From the NCBI GenBank assembly GCA_036265325.1, contig DATAPH010000013.1, positions 1-64,000 of the forward strand: a DNA stretch of 64,000 nucleotides. Reading direction: 5' to 3'. The notes beneath the pieces were generated by a model. The model searched no databases and was not told the origin of the DNA. It was given only the letters and a program-made list of their open reading frames with translations. The stretch is from AC-51 sp036265325. Lineage in GTDB: Bacteria; Actinomycetota; UBA4738; HRBIN12. Of the stretch, positions 25,193 through 34,196 are shown one piece after another (position 1 is the first letter of the stretch; every line of letters begins with the position of its first letter). A program made the position numbers and the translations under genes.

Positions 25193-26199
25193 ACGCCGGT
25201 ACGGATCCATCTGGGCGGGTCACCGCGGTGATCCGCAACGGCGCGATGGCGCACGTGACCGTCGAGGGGCTCGCGGATGCAGACACCGGTGAACCGCTCG
25301 TCCGCGCATCGCGGTTCTACGTCGGGTCGCTGGCGAAGCAGTTCGTGGCCGCCTGCGCGCGATCGCTCATCGACGGCGGCGCGCTCGACCCCGAGGCGCA
25401 CGTGTCCGAGTACGTCGCGACGCTGCCGCCGTGGGGTGACGAGGTCCGGATCCGTCACCTGATCCACCACACGGCCGGGATCTCTGATCGCGATCGTGCC
25501 GGGCCGCCGCCACCGCCACGCGGCGTTCGCTCCATCGGCAACGACGACGTGATGGCCGACATCCGATCGCTCGGAACGACCTCGTTCCCGCCGGGGTCGC
25601 GATACGCGTATTCGAACCGTGGCTACCAGCTGCTCGGTCAGGTCGTCGCGGCGGCCGGCGGACGCTCGCTGCCGCTGCTTGCCGAGGAACGACTGTTCGC
25701 GCCGCTCGACATGACGGCGTCGTTCTTCCGCGATCAGGAGACGACGCTTCCGCCCGAGGCCGCACGCGGACATTTCATCGCCGACGACGGCGGGATCTAC
25801 GTCGAGCCGGCGCGATTCCACGCGGTCGGCGCGGGTGGGCTCTGGACGACGGTGGACGACCTCGCGAGATGGGACGCCGCGTTCTACGACGACGCGTCCA
25901 TCGCGTCGCGGCTCTTGGCGCGTGGCGCGCTCGACGACGGCACCCCGATCCACTACGGCTGGGGGCTGTCCATCCGCACGCACCGCAGCCTTCCGATCCA
26001 GAGCCACGGCGGGAGCTTCCCCGGATGGACATCGAAGATGGTCCGCTTCCCGAGCGAACGCACGACGGTGATCATCCTGGCGAACGGCGAGACCGGCGAC
26101 GTCAGCGCCGACGCGTTCGCGCTTGCGGACGAGGTGCTCGGCGATGCGTTGGATCACGCGGCGCCGCACGCCGACGAGACGTTCGACGGCGTGGCATAA
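25189..26199 (+). CDS. Serine hydrolase of the beta-lactamase (class C/PBP-like) family
   Basis: 336 residues from a GTG in a GTGA overlap. The three family motifs are visible: SLAK (nucleophile Ser in VGSLAKQFVA), YSN in YAYSNRGYQLLGQ and HGG in SHGGSFPG. HHTAGISD is the usual H-x-T-S/A-G block. There is no signal peptide, so it may act in the cytoplasm as an esterase, peptidase or amidase, unless a longer start exists. It is co-transcribed with the glycosyltransferase. Substrate cannot be told. Confidence 0.85.
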   Translation: MNAGTDPSGRVTAVIRNGAMAHVTVEGLADADTGEPLVRASRFYVGSLAKQFVAACARSLIDGGALDPEAHVSEYVATLPPWGDEVRIRHLIHHTAGISDRDRAGPPPPPRGVRSIGNDDVMADIRSLGTTSFPPGSRYAYSNRGYQLLGQVVAAAGGRSLPLLAEERLFAPLDMTASFFRDQETTLPPEAARGHFIADDGGIYVEPARFHAVGAGGLWTTVDDLARWDAAFYDDASIASRLLARGALDDGTPIHYGWGLSIRTHRSLPIQSHGGSFPGWTSKMVRFPSERTTVIILANGETGDVSADAFALADEVLGDALDHAAPHADETFDGVA

Positions 26200-26227
26200 G
26201 CGAGGCCGGCTGCGGCGAGCACATGCC

Positions 26228-27781
26228 TTATGCGGGCGCCGGTTCGAGCGGGGCGGCGGGCAACGCGCCGGTCACCTGCGTTCCACGGCCGGGCGCCGAC
26301 TCGACGCGAAGCGTGCCGCCGAGCGCGCCGAGGCGGTCCAGCATATTCTGGAACCCGGCCCCCATCCCCTTCGAGCGCGTGTCGAAGCCGGCGCCGTCGT
26401 CCTTAACCACGAACGTCAGCCCCGGCTCGCGCGCTTCGACCGTCACCGTCACGGTCGTGCCCTCGCCGGCGTACTTCCCGGCGTTCTGCAGCGCTTCGAG
26501 CACGCAGAAGTAGACGGTCGCTTCGGCCTCGGGCGCGAAGCGCCCGAGGCCGTCGGTTCGCACGGTCGTCGGCAAGACCGAACGCCGGGCGGCGGCTTGC
26601 AAGGCGTCGGGCAGCCCCCGGTCGGCCAGCAGCGGCGGATAGATCCCGTGCGCAAGGTCGCGCAGTTCCTGGAGCGTGTCCTCGACCGCGGTCGACAAAC
26701 CGTCGAGCACGTGGGCCGCGCGCGCCGGATCCTTGTCCATCAACTGCCGGGCGAGCTTCACCTGGATGCCGAGTGCGACGACGTGCTGCTGCGCGCCGTC
26801 GTGCAGGTTCCGTTCGATCGTCCGGCGCGCGGTGTCCCCCGCCGCGACGATGCGACCGCGTGAGGCCTGGAGCTCGTCGGCTTGCCGGCGCACCTCTTGC
26901 AGGGATTCCTCGAGAGCGGAGTCCAGCCGCGCGTTGTGCAGCACGACGCCGAGCTGACGCGCGATCTCGACAAGGGTTCGTTCGTCCTCCGCGGTGAACG
27001 TCGTGGCGGTGACCGGGCGCTCGATCACGAGGACGCCGAGCAGCTCGCCTGCGTGCGCCATCGGCGCGAGGCGGACGTACGCGTCCTCCCGACCGCCGAG
27101 CATCTGCGGCATCCACACGCTCAGCCACCCGTGCCCGGACAGGCCGGCCTGAACGATGACGACCGGCTCCAGGCTCCCGAGGTCGATCGGCGGGCGGTCG
27201 ATCTCGGGATCGCCGATCCACGGTCGGAGCGTCGAGCCGTGCAAGGTCCACAGCTCGACCGCGCGAAGGGCGAGCGCGTCCCGGAGCTGTTCCGCCGACT
27301 GGAGCGCGAGCTCGTCCAGCGGGATCGCTCGGGACATCCGAGCGCTGAACGTGCGGGTCAGGTCGGTGCTCGGTGTGCGGTCGCGGTACACGAGCTGCCG
27401 CGCCCACGCATCGATCCTCGGCCCGAGCAAGTGGTAGGCGAGCGCAGCGACGACGACGACGATCATCGCGATCCCGAGGAACCACCGCTCGGCATCGGTC
27501 GGCTGCCGGCCGGCGACCAGCACGACCATCGCGTACGCCGCCGCGACGATCGCGAGCAATGCGGCGAGCGACAGCGTCGCGACGAGCGCAGGACCGGCGG
27601 CGCGTGCGATCCGAGCCGACCGGGTCGCCAGCACGAACGGCACGATCGACACGAGCCCGGCAAGTGCCCCGAGCAACGGGTTCACGTCGTGCCCGAACAG
27701 CGCGTCGAGACCCCACACGACCAACACGCCGAGAACGGCCACCAAGGCCCCCCACGCCAACCACCTGATCGCGGCAAGCAC
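26228..27781 (-). CDS. Membrane sensor histidine kinase of the NarL/HisKA_3 type
   Basis: 517 residues from a GTG. Four or so N-terminal hydrophobic segments (about 5-145) are followed by a GAF-like domain (about 175-310), a coiled linker, the HisKA_3 dimerisation helix with the phosphorylated His in RTIERNLHDGAQQHVVALGI, and an HATPase domain with ALQNAGKYA and VKDDGAGFD. It should phosphorylate a NarL-type response regulator, but none is encoded nearby. It starts 2 bases after the FtsX-type permease stop, so it may sense the state of that transporter or its substrate. Confidence 0.9.
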   Translation of the reverse strand: MLAAIRWLAWGALVAVLGVLVVWGLDALFGHDVNPLLGALAGLVSIVPFVLATRSARIARAAGPALVATLSLAALLAIVAAAYAMVVLVAGRQPTDAERWFLGIAMIVVVVAALAYHLLGPRIDAWARQLVYRDRTPSTDLTRTFSARMSRAIPLDELALQSAEQLRDALALRAVELWTLHGSTLRPWIGDPEIDRPPIDLGSLEPVVIVQAGLSGHGWLSVWMPQMLGGREDAYVRLAPMAHAGELLGVLVIERPVTATTFTAEDERTLVEIARQLGVVLHNARLDSALEESLQEVRRQADELQASRGRIVAAGDTARRTIERNLHDGAQQHVVALGIQVKLARQLMDKDPARAAHVLDGLSTAVEDTLQELRDLAHGIYPPLLADRGLPDALQAAARRSVLPTTVRTDGLGRFAPEAEATVYFCVLEALQNAGKYAGEGTTVTVTVEAREPGLTFVVKDDGAGFDTRSKGMGAGFQNMLDRLGALGGTLRVESAPGRGTQVTGALPAAPLEPAPA

Positions 27782-27783
27782 CG

Positions 27784-30222
27784 TTACTCGGCTCTGAGGA
27801 CCATCGCGGGCATCGTGCGGCGCGCAGCAAGAGCCGGCCCGATCGAGATGAGCACCGCAGCGACGATCGTCGCGGGGATCGCCGCGATCACGGGAACCCA
27901 CGCGATCACCGGCACCGATACGACACCGATGCCGGTCGCGAACAGCGACCAGCCGAGCCGGCCGATCAGCACGCCCGCGGGGACGCCGATCAGCAACGCG
28001 AGGACCGCAAGCACGACGGACTGCCACGCGACGGTCGTGGCGACCTGCCGGCGCGTGAAGCCGAGCGTGCGCAAGATCGCGAGGTCCTTGCGTCGGCGGC
28101 GCACCGACGTGATCAGCACGTGTACGAGCGTGGCGAGCGCCGTCAACGTGAAGAGCGACGCGAGCACGAGCGGCACGTTCTGCGACCGTTGCGCTTCCTT
28201 CGTGGAGTCTCCCAGCTGCGCCAGGTCGCCCGGCTGGAAGCCGGCACCCATCTGCCGAAGCGTCGGCTCGATCGGCTTCAGGACCGCCTGCTGATCGACG
28301 CCCGGCGCGAACCGGCCGATCGCGAGCGCGATCTGGGCGTCGGGATAGAACTGCGTGAGCCCTTCGAACGTCATCCCCGCTCCCTGGCCGAAGCCCGGAC
28401 CGAACCCCAGGTCAGGGAACACGGGCTCGCCGACGATGGTGAGGTCTTTCGCGTGCGTCCCCGCGGACACATGCACGACATCGCCGATGTGCGCGTCGAT
28501 CTGCCGAAGGGTGACCTCGCCCAGCGCGATCTCGTCGTCGCGCTCCGGCCACCGGCCGGCGAGCATCGTCGGCACCACGGGCTCGCCCTTGACGGGCGTG
28601 AGGCCCCACGCGTTCACCGCGATCTTCTCGCCATCAGGAGTTCCGAGATAGACGGCGTTCTGGAAGTTGCCGACGGTCATGTCGCTGAAGCCCGAGCTCT
28701 TCTCGATCAACGGCAGCGCTTTGGTCGCGAACAGATCGCCGGCGTAGGGGTTCCCCGTGCCGAAGTCACCCGTGATGCCCCACAGCTCCGGCGTCGAGAC
28801 GAAGTGCTGCATGCTCGCGGCGAACCCGACCGCCGCGATCATCGCTGCGACGGTCAACGCGAGGCCGGCGACGGCGCTGCGCACGGGAGTCGCCGTACGG
28901 CCGTGCCCGGGCTCCAACGCCAGACGCGCCCCCGCCACGGCGGTGACCGGCACGCCGGTCGCCGCCAGCATCGATGCGAGGCGCGACGGTCGGCCGGACC
29001 CGGAGAGCTCGACCGCGCCGGCAACCCCTCCGCGCGCCGCTGCGAGCCGCCACGCGGGCACCCCGACGAGCAACAACGAGACGACCACGATCGCCATCGC
29101 GCCGCCGATCGTCACGAAGCGGTCGACGTAGATCCCGGTGACCGGGTCCAACAGCTTGGCGGCGCCGAACAGGGTGAACGGCGAGGCCGCCAGGGAGACC
29201 ACGATCGCCATCAGCGCGCCGCCGAGGCCGACGATCATGCCGGTCGCGAGCGCCACTCGAGTGATCTGCCATCGCGACATGCCGAGCGCCCGCAGGATCG
29301 GGTCATCGGTCGAGGCGAGCACGGTCCGACGCACGAGCGCCTGCCCCACCACGAGGAGTCCTGCGATCACGACCAACCATCCGAAGAGGCGGGTGACGAT
29401 GGAGCGCAGGTGCGTGGACCGGCTCGCGATGACCGCCTCGGACGTCATGTCGAAGAAGAACGCGTTCGATTTGATCTGCGACAACGCCTCGCCGACCGCC
29501 GGGATACCGGCGAGCCCGTCACGCAGATGCAGGGCCGCTGCCTGGCAGCCGAGCGCGGCGTCCTTGTGCGCTTCGTAGAACGCCTGGGTCGTGAGGACCG
29601 TGCTGTCCGATCCGTTCAGGTCGTTCGGCGTCAGGACGATCCCCGTGACGGTGAGCTTGATGTCGGGTTCGAAGTCCTGTGCCGTCGGCTTCTGTCCGGA
29701 GAAGATGTCTTGCGGCGACACCTTGTCCGAGAACATGCGCACCACGATCGTGTCCCCGACCTGGGCGTGCTCGTTGCCTGGGCCCCATGCCACGGCCGCT
29801 TCGTCGATCGTCTCCGGCAACCGCCCTTCCATCACCTTGAGCGCGGGCTGGCCGGTCGCCGACTTGGGCGCCAGCAGGCCGCCGTCGAAGGGATCGCGGC
29901 CGAACAGGGACGTCTTGCCGTCGGCGAGGAACGAACCGACGGGATTCACCAACAGGAACCGATCGGCTGAGGCGACCATCTGCAGGTTCGCCACTCGATC
30001 GATATCGAGCGGCGGAAAGACGCCGTCGTGGCATCCCGCGACGACGACCTCGGGTTCCTGGGTCGCTTCACGGAAGCGCGCGTAGGCCGTGTCGGAGCGG
30101 CGCGCCGACGTGAACGCCGTGATCGCGACGGCGCCGACGGTGCCGGTCGCGATCGTCAATATCACGACCGACGCGAGCCGGCTGCGCAGGTCGGCCCGCG
30201 CGCGCATACGGACGCCGCTCAC
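27784..30222 (-). CDS. FtsX-type ABC transporter permease
   Basis: 812 residues. The layout is a helix near the N-terminus, a large external MacB-like domain (about 50-260), a block of three to four helices, a second external domain (about 480-680) and a C-terminal three-helix FtsX domain with RRKDLAILRTLGFTRRQV. The same cytoplasmic motif is present in divergent form in the first block (ILRALGMSRWQI). Such permeases act mechanically on envelope substrates or export lipoproteins and peptides with a LolD-type ATPase, here the upstream gene (ATGA overlap at 30219-30222). Confidence 0.92.
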   Translation of the reverse strand: MSGVRMRARADLRSRLASVVILTIATGTVGAVAITAFTSARRSDTAYARFREATQEPEVVVAGCHDGVFPPLDIDRVANLQMVASADRFLLVNPVGSFLADGKTSLFGRDPFDGGLLAPKSATGQPALKVMEGRLPETIDEAAVAWGPGNEHAQVGDTIVVRMFSDKVSPQDIFSGQKPTAQDFEPDIKLTVTGIVLTPNDLNGSDSTVLTTQAFYEAHKDAALGCQAAALHLRDGLAGIPAVGEALSQIKSNAFFFDMTSEAVIASRSTHLRSIVTRLFGWLVVIAGLLVVGQALVRRTVLASTDDPILRALGMSRWQITRVALATGMIVGLGGALMAIVVSLAASPFTLFGAAKLLDPVTGIYVDRFVTIGGAMAIVVVSLLLVGVPAWRLAAARGGVAGAVELSGSGRPSRLASMLAATGVPVTAVAGARLALEPGHGRTATPVRSAVAGLALTVAAMIAAVGFAASMQHFVSTPELWGITGDFGTGNPYAGDLFATKALPLIEKSSGFSDMTVGNFQNAVYLGTPDGEKIAVNAWGLTPVKGEPVVPTMLAGRWPERDDEIALGEVTLRQIDAHIGDVVHVSAGTHAKDLTIVGEPVFPDLGFGPGFGQGAGMTFEGLTQFYPDAQIALAIGRFAPGVDQQAVLKPIEPTLRQMGAGFQPGDLAQLGDSTKEAQRSQNVPLVLASLFTLTALATLVHVLITSVRRRRKDLAILRTLGFTRRQVATTVAWQSVVLAVLALLIGVPAGVLIGRLGWSLFATGIGVVSVPVIAWVPVIAAIPATIVAAVLISIGPALAARRTMPAMVLRAE

Positions 30223-30983
30223 GGCGCGGCGTCCTCCGGCAACACCCCGAACACCGCGTCCGTGCGCTCGGCCGCCTCCGGCCGCCCGTCGTCGATCCGA
30301 CCGTCCTTCATATGGACGATCCGTTCGGCCGAGTCGGCGACCTCGTCGTCGTGGGTGACCATCACGATCGTCTGGCCGCCGGTATGCAGTCGACGGAACA
30401 GCTCGAGGATCTCGAGGCCGCCGGCCGAGTCGAGCGAGCCCGTCGGCTCGTCCGCGAGGAGCAACGTCGGCTCGTTCGCGAGCGCCCGCGCGATCGAGAG
30501 CCGTTGCCGTTGGCCACCGGAGAGCACGCCGGGCGAGCTCGACGCCTTGTCGGCGATGCCGAGGAGGTCGAGCAGGTCCATCGCCCTGGACTCCGCGGCG
30601 CTGCGCGACCGGCCGGCGACCACGGCCGGCAGCGCGACGTTCTCACGCACCGTCATCCCCTCGAGCAGGTTGAAGAACTGGAACACGATCCCGATATGAC
30701 GCCGGCGCATCACGGCCAGATCGTCGTCGGACAGGCCGGCGATCGGTTCCCCAGCGATGTCGATGTCGCCGTCGGTCGGCGCGTCGAGGCCGGCTACCAG
30801 GTTCAGCAGGGTGGATTTGCCGCATCCCGAGGGACCCATGATCGCGACGAACGCCCCCGGCGCGATCTCGAGGTCGATGCCTCGGAGCGCCCGAACGGGG
30901 ACCTGGTCCGCATCCGCTGCCTCGAAGGTCTTGCGCACGCCGAGCAGGCGGAGCGCAGGGGTGTCCTCGTCCGGGATGCTCAT
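30219..30983 (-). CDS. ABC transporter ATP-binding protein (LolD/MacB type)
   Basis: 254 residues. Walker A MGPSGCGKSTLLNLVAGLD, Q-loop FQFFNLLEGMTV, signature LSGGQRQRLSIARALANEP, Walker B LLLADEPTGSLDS and H-loop VMVTHDDEVAD are all canonical for the LolD subfamily. It powers the FtsX-type permease that follows. The ATG at 30983 is chosen because a TACCCT box lies 8 bases upstream. Three-gene unit with the sensor kinase. Confidence 0.95.
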   Translation of the reverse strand: MSIPDEDTPALRLLGVRKTFEAADADQVPVRALRGIDLEIAPGAFVAIMGPSGCGKSTLLNLVAGLDAPTDGDIDIAGEPIAGLSDDDLAVMRRRHIGIVFQFFNLLEGMTVRENVALPAVVAGRSRSAAESRAMDLLDLLGIADKASSSPGVLSGGQRQRLSIARALANEPTLLLADEPTGSLDSAGGLEILELFRRLHTGGQTIVMVTHDDEVADSAERIVHMKDGRIDDGRPEAAERTDAVFGVLPEDAAP

Positions 30984-30991
30984 CGCGCACG

Positions 30992-30997
30992 AGGGTA
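30992..30997 (-). promoter_or_regulatory. -10 box (TACCCT) of a leaderless promoter
   Basis: On the minus strand TACCCT is followed by 8 bases and the ATG at 30983. It faces away from the promoter of the his operon at 31090. Confidence 0.5.
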
Positions 30998-31089
30998 CGG
31001 GCATCTCGGAAGCGCAACGACCGCACGACCACCACCGTTGGAGGTGAGGGAGCCACTCGCCTGTGGGGTCGCCACCAGGGGTGTTTCGG

Positions 31090-31095
31090 TACCCT
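31090..31095 (+). promoter_or_regulatory. -10 box (TACCCT) upstream of the histidine operon
   Basis: TACCCT ends 11 bases before the ATG at 31107, the first gene of the his operon. The start of transcription would lie only a few bases before that ATG. I found no leader hairpin or His-codon run. Confidence 0.45.
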
Positions 31096-31106
31096 GACAC
31101 CCTTCC

Positions 31107-31262
31107 ATGGACCGCGACGCGACATTCCTCCTTTCTCTGGTGACCTTCGCGGTCGCCGCGTGCGCGGTGGGCATCTGCGGGTGGGTCGTGTGGTCGCGGA
31201 GCCGTCCCGCGAGCGTGCCGGCCGACGTGCACGAACATCCTGGCGTCCCCGAGGACTCCTGA
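31107..31262 (+). CDS. Small single-pass membrane protein at the head of the his operon
   Basis: 51 residues: a short polar start MDRDATF, one hydrophobic helix LLSLVTFAVAACAVGICGWV and a polar tail of about 20 residues rich in Pro, Glu and Asp. I do not recognise a family. Support for coding: a TACCCT box 11 bases upstream, and a stop codon that shares one base with the hisD ATG (TGATG at 31260-31264), the same junction type used throughout the operon. It may couple translation of hisD or be a true membrane peptide. Confidence 0.6.
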   Translation: MDRDATFLLSLVTFAVAACAVGICGWVVWSRSRPASVPADVHEHPGVPEDS

Positions 31263-32548
31263 TGCTCACGCTCCTCGACCTGCGTGAGCGGGGCGGGCGG
31301 CTCGAACCCACCAAGCTCGAGATCGATCCCGCCACGGCCGAAACCGTCCGCGAGATCCTCCAGCGCGTCTTCGTCGAGGGCGACGAGGTGCTGGTCGAGC
31401 TCGCGGCGGAGTTCGACAAGGCCGACCTGTCGAAGACAGGGATCCTCGTCGACGACGCGGCGTTCGCCCGCGCCGACCGCGAGACGCCTGCCGATCTCAA
31501 GCAGGCGCTCGACGACCTGATCGACCGGCTGCGCGACCTGGCGACGCGCCAGACACCACGCGAGTGGTGGCACGAGCGCGACGGCGTGCGATTCGGCGAG
31601 ATCGTCCGGCCGCTGCGCACGATCGGCTGCTATGTGCCCGGCGGACGCGCGCGATACCCGTCGACCGTCGCGATGACCGTCGTTCCGGCGGTGGTCGCGG
31701 GCGTCGAGGAGATCGTGGTCTGCACGCCGGCGCAGAAGGACGGGAACGTCCCGGCGCCCGTGCTGTACGCGGCAAGGCGCGCGGGCGCGACACACGTCGC
31801 GCGCACGGGCGGCGCCCAAGCCGTGGCCGCCATGGCGTACGGAACCGAGTCGATCCCGGCGGTCGATCGCATCGTCGGGCCCGGAAACGTGTACGTGACC
31901 GAGGCGAAACGACAGGTGGCCGGGTTCGTGGGCATCGACGGCCTGGCGGGACCGTCCGAGCTCGCGATCGTGGCGGACGGCGATGTCGATCCGCGGATGG
32001 CGGCGCTCGACCTGATCGCGCAGGCCGAGCACGACCCGCACGCCTGCACCTACTTCTTGACCCCCGACCAGGCGCTGATCGAGAAGATCAACGTGGCGTT
32101 CGAGCAGGAACTCCCGCAGGCCGGCCGCGCCGAGATCGTCGAGCAGGCGATCAAGCACACGAAGCTGATCTTGGTTCGCGACCTCGACCACGCGATCGAC
32201 GTGGTCAACGACCTCGCCGCCGAGCACGTGCTGCTGCTCGTCTCGGACGTCGACGACGTCTTGCCGAAGGTGCGGAACGCGGGCGCGATCTTCCTCGGGC
32301 ATTGGACCGCCGTGCCCTACGGCGACTACGGGGTCGCCTCGAACCACGTCTTGCCGACCGCGGGCACCGCTCGGTTCTCGAGCGGCCTGCGCGCGTCGGA
32401 TTACGTCACGGTCAGCTCGGTGATCCAGATGTCCCCGGAGGCGGCCCGCCGCTTCACCCCCGGCACCTCGGCGATCGCGCGGGCCGAAGGGCTCGTGGGC
32501 CACGCGAAGGCGATGGACGCGCGCGCCGAGGAAGCCGGGGGCGCATGA
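31262..32548 (+). CDS. hisD: Histidinol dehydrogenase
   Basis: 428 residues, the usual length. It catalyses the last two steps of histidine synthesis, histidinol to histidine with two NAD+. Family landmarks are present: YVPGGRARYPSTVAMT, GGAQAVAAMAYG, VGPGNVYVTEAKR, AGPSELAIVAD, AEHDPHACTYF and the Zn/catalytic region VPYGDYGVASNHVLPTAGTA. The ATG overlaps the stop of the small membrane protein gene. Confidence 0.98.
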   Translation: MLTLLDLRERGGRLEPTKLEIDPATAETVREILQRVFVEGDEVLVELAAEFDKADLSKTGILVDDAAFARADRETPADLKQALDDLIDRLRDLATRQTPREWWHERDGVRFGEIVRPLRTIGCYVPGGRARYPSTVAMTVVPAVVAGVEEIVVCTPAQKDGNVPAPVLYAARRAGATHVARTGGAQAVAAMAYGTESIPAVDRIVGPGNVYVTEAKRQVAGFVGIDGLAGPSELAIVADGDVDPRMAALDLIAQAEHDPHACTYFLTPDQALIEKINVAFEQELPQAGRAEIVEQAIKHTKLILVRDLDHAIDVVNDLAAEHVLLLVSDVDDVLPKVRNAGAIFLGHWTAVPYGDYGVASNHVLPTAGTARFSSGLRASDYVTVSSVIQMSPEAARRFTPGTSAIARAEGLVGHAKAMDARAEEAGGA

Positions 32549-33609
32549 GCGTCGGCGCCGGACCGTGGCCGGGTCTCCGCGACATCGAGGTCTACGACTC
32601 GCCGCAGTTCGACGTCCCGGTTCGGCTGAACACGAACGAGTGCCCCCACCCGCTGCCCGAGGACTTCATGGACGAGCTCGCCTCGACGATCCGCGACCTG
32701 CCGTTGCACCGGTATCCGGACGGGCACATGCGCAGGCTGCTCGCCGACCTCGCCGCGGCGTCCATGCATCCCGTCGGCGGCGTGTGGGCGGCGAACGGGT
32801 CGAACGAGGTCTTGACTCAGCTGCTCCAGGCCTACGGCGGCCCCGGCCGGCGTGCGGCGGTGTTCGAACCCACCTACCTGTTGCACTCGCGGCTCGCACG
32901 GCTCACCCACACGGAGGTCGAGCGCCTCGCCCTGCCGGACGGGTTCGTGCTTGGCGACGCCGAGGTCGCCGCCGTGATCGCCGCGACGCCCGACGTCGTG
33001 TTCGTCTGCTCGCCGAACAACCCGACCGGCAACGCGCAGCCCCTGTCGGCGATCGTCGGCATCGCGCAGGGGCTGCCGAACGCGCTGGTGATCGTCGACG
33101 AGGCGTACGGGGAGTTCGCGCCGGCGGCCTCGGCGCAAGCGCTGATCGCGACCAACCCGAACATCGCGATCACGCGGACGTTCTCCAAGGCCTTCGCGCT
33201 GGCGGGCGCGCGGATCGGCTACCTGCTCGCGGCGCCGGGCACGATCGCAGACGTGCAACGGGTGCGGCTCCCCTACCACCTGTCGGCGCTCACGCAGACG
33301 GCTGCGATCGTCGCGCTCCACCACCGTGCGGAGGCGTCGGCCTTGCTCGGCGCGATCCGGGTGCAGCGGGATCGGATCAGCCGCGAGCTGCGCATCATCC
33401 CGCACGTCACCGTGTATCCGAGCGACGCGAACTTCGTCCTGTTCGCGCCGCCTGTCGACGCCGGGGCCGTCTGGCAGGGCCTGCTCGACCGCGGCGTGCT
33501 GGTGCGCGACCTGAGCGCGGTCGTGCCGAACGCGCTGCGGGTCACCGCCGGGACCGAGCACGAGACCGACCAGTTCCTCATCGCGATCAAGGAGGTCCTG
33601 GCCGCATGA
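32545..33609 (+). CDS. hisC: Histidinol-phosphate aminotransferase
   Basis: 354 residues, PLP-dependent fold type I. It converts imidazole acetol phosphate to histidinol phosphate. Motifs: RLNTNECPHPLP at the N-terminus, NGSNEVLTQLLQA, CSPNNPTGN, IVDEAYGEF and the PLP-Lys in TRTFSKAFALAGARIGY. ATGA overlap with hisD and with hisB, so it is translated in the operon chain. Confidence 0.97.
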   Translation: MSVGAGPWPGLRDIEVYDSPQFDVPVRLNTNECPHPLPEDFMDELASTIRDLPLHRYPDGHMRRLLADLAAASMHPVGGVWAANGSNEVLTQLLQAYGGPGRRAAVFEPTYLLHSRLARLTHTEVERLALPDGFVLGDAEVAAVIAATPDVVFVCSPNNPTGNAQPLSAIVGIAQGLPNALVIVDEAYGEFAPAASAQALIATNPNIAITRTFSKAFALAGARIGYLLAAPGTIADVQRVRLPYHLSALTQTAAIVALHHRAEASALLGAIRVQRDRISRELRIIPHVTVYPSDANFVLFAPPVDAGAVWQGLLDRGVLVRDLSAVVPNALRVTAGTEHETDQFLIAIKEVLAA

Positions 33610-34196
33610 ACCGAACGGCGACGATCACGCGCGCGACGAAGGAGACCGACCTTAGCGTCGAGCTCGCGCTCGACGGTTCCGGCAACGCCGTCGCCGACAC
33701 GGGGGTCCCGTTCTTCGACCACATGCTGCAACAGCTGGGCAAGCACGCCGGCTTCGACCTATCCGTGACGTGTAAGGGGGACCTCGAGGTCGACGCCCAC
33801 CACACCGTCGAGGACTGCGGGATCGCGCTCGGTGAGGCGCTGCAGGAAGCCCTCGGCGACAAGGCGGGCGTTCGCCGGTTCGCCTCGATCGTCGTGCCGC
33901 TCGACGAGGCGGCGGTCGAGGTCACACTCGACCTCGCGGGCCGAACCTTCGTGGTCTACGACGTGGCGGTCCCGAACGAGACGATCAACGGCTTCGACAC
34001 GGGATTGCTCGAGGACTTCGTGCGGGCGTTCGCGCAGAGCGCGGAGCTCACGATCCACGCGCACCTGCGGTACGGGCGCTCGCCACACCACATCTGCGAG
34101 GCCACGTTCAAAGCGCTCGCGAAGGCGCTCGGCGACGCGTGCTCGATGACCGGTCGCGACGGCGTCCCCTCCACCAAGGGAACGCTCTCGGGCTGA
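33606..34196 (+). CDS. hisB: Imidazoleglycerol-phosphate dehydratase
   Basis: 196 residues, the monofunctional form without the phosphatase domain of enterobacterial HisB. Metal-binding His motifs are clear: PFFDHMLQQLGKHAGFDL, DAHHTVEDCGIALGEAL and the second half RYGRSPHHICEATFKALA. It dehydrates imidazoleglycerol phosphate. ATGA overlap with hisC and TGATG with hisH. A histidinol phosphatase is not encoded in the operon. Confidence 0.97.
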   Translation: MNRTATITRATKETDLSVELALDGSGNAVADTGVPFFDHMLQQLGKHAGFDLSVTCKGDLEVDAHHTVEDCGIALGEALQEALGDKAGVRRFASIVVPLDEAAVEVTLDLAGRTFVVYDVAVPNETINGFDTGLLEDFVRAFAQSAELTIHAHLRYGRSPHHICEATFKALAKALGDACSMTGRDGVPSTKGTLSG

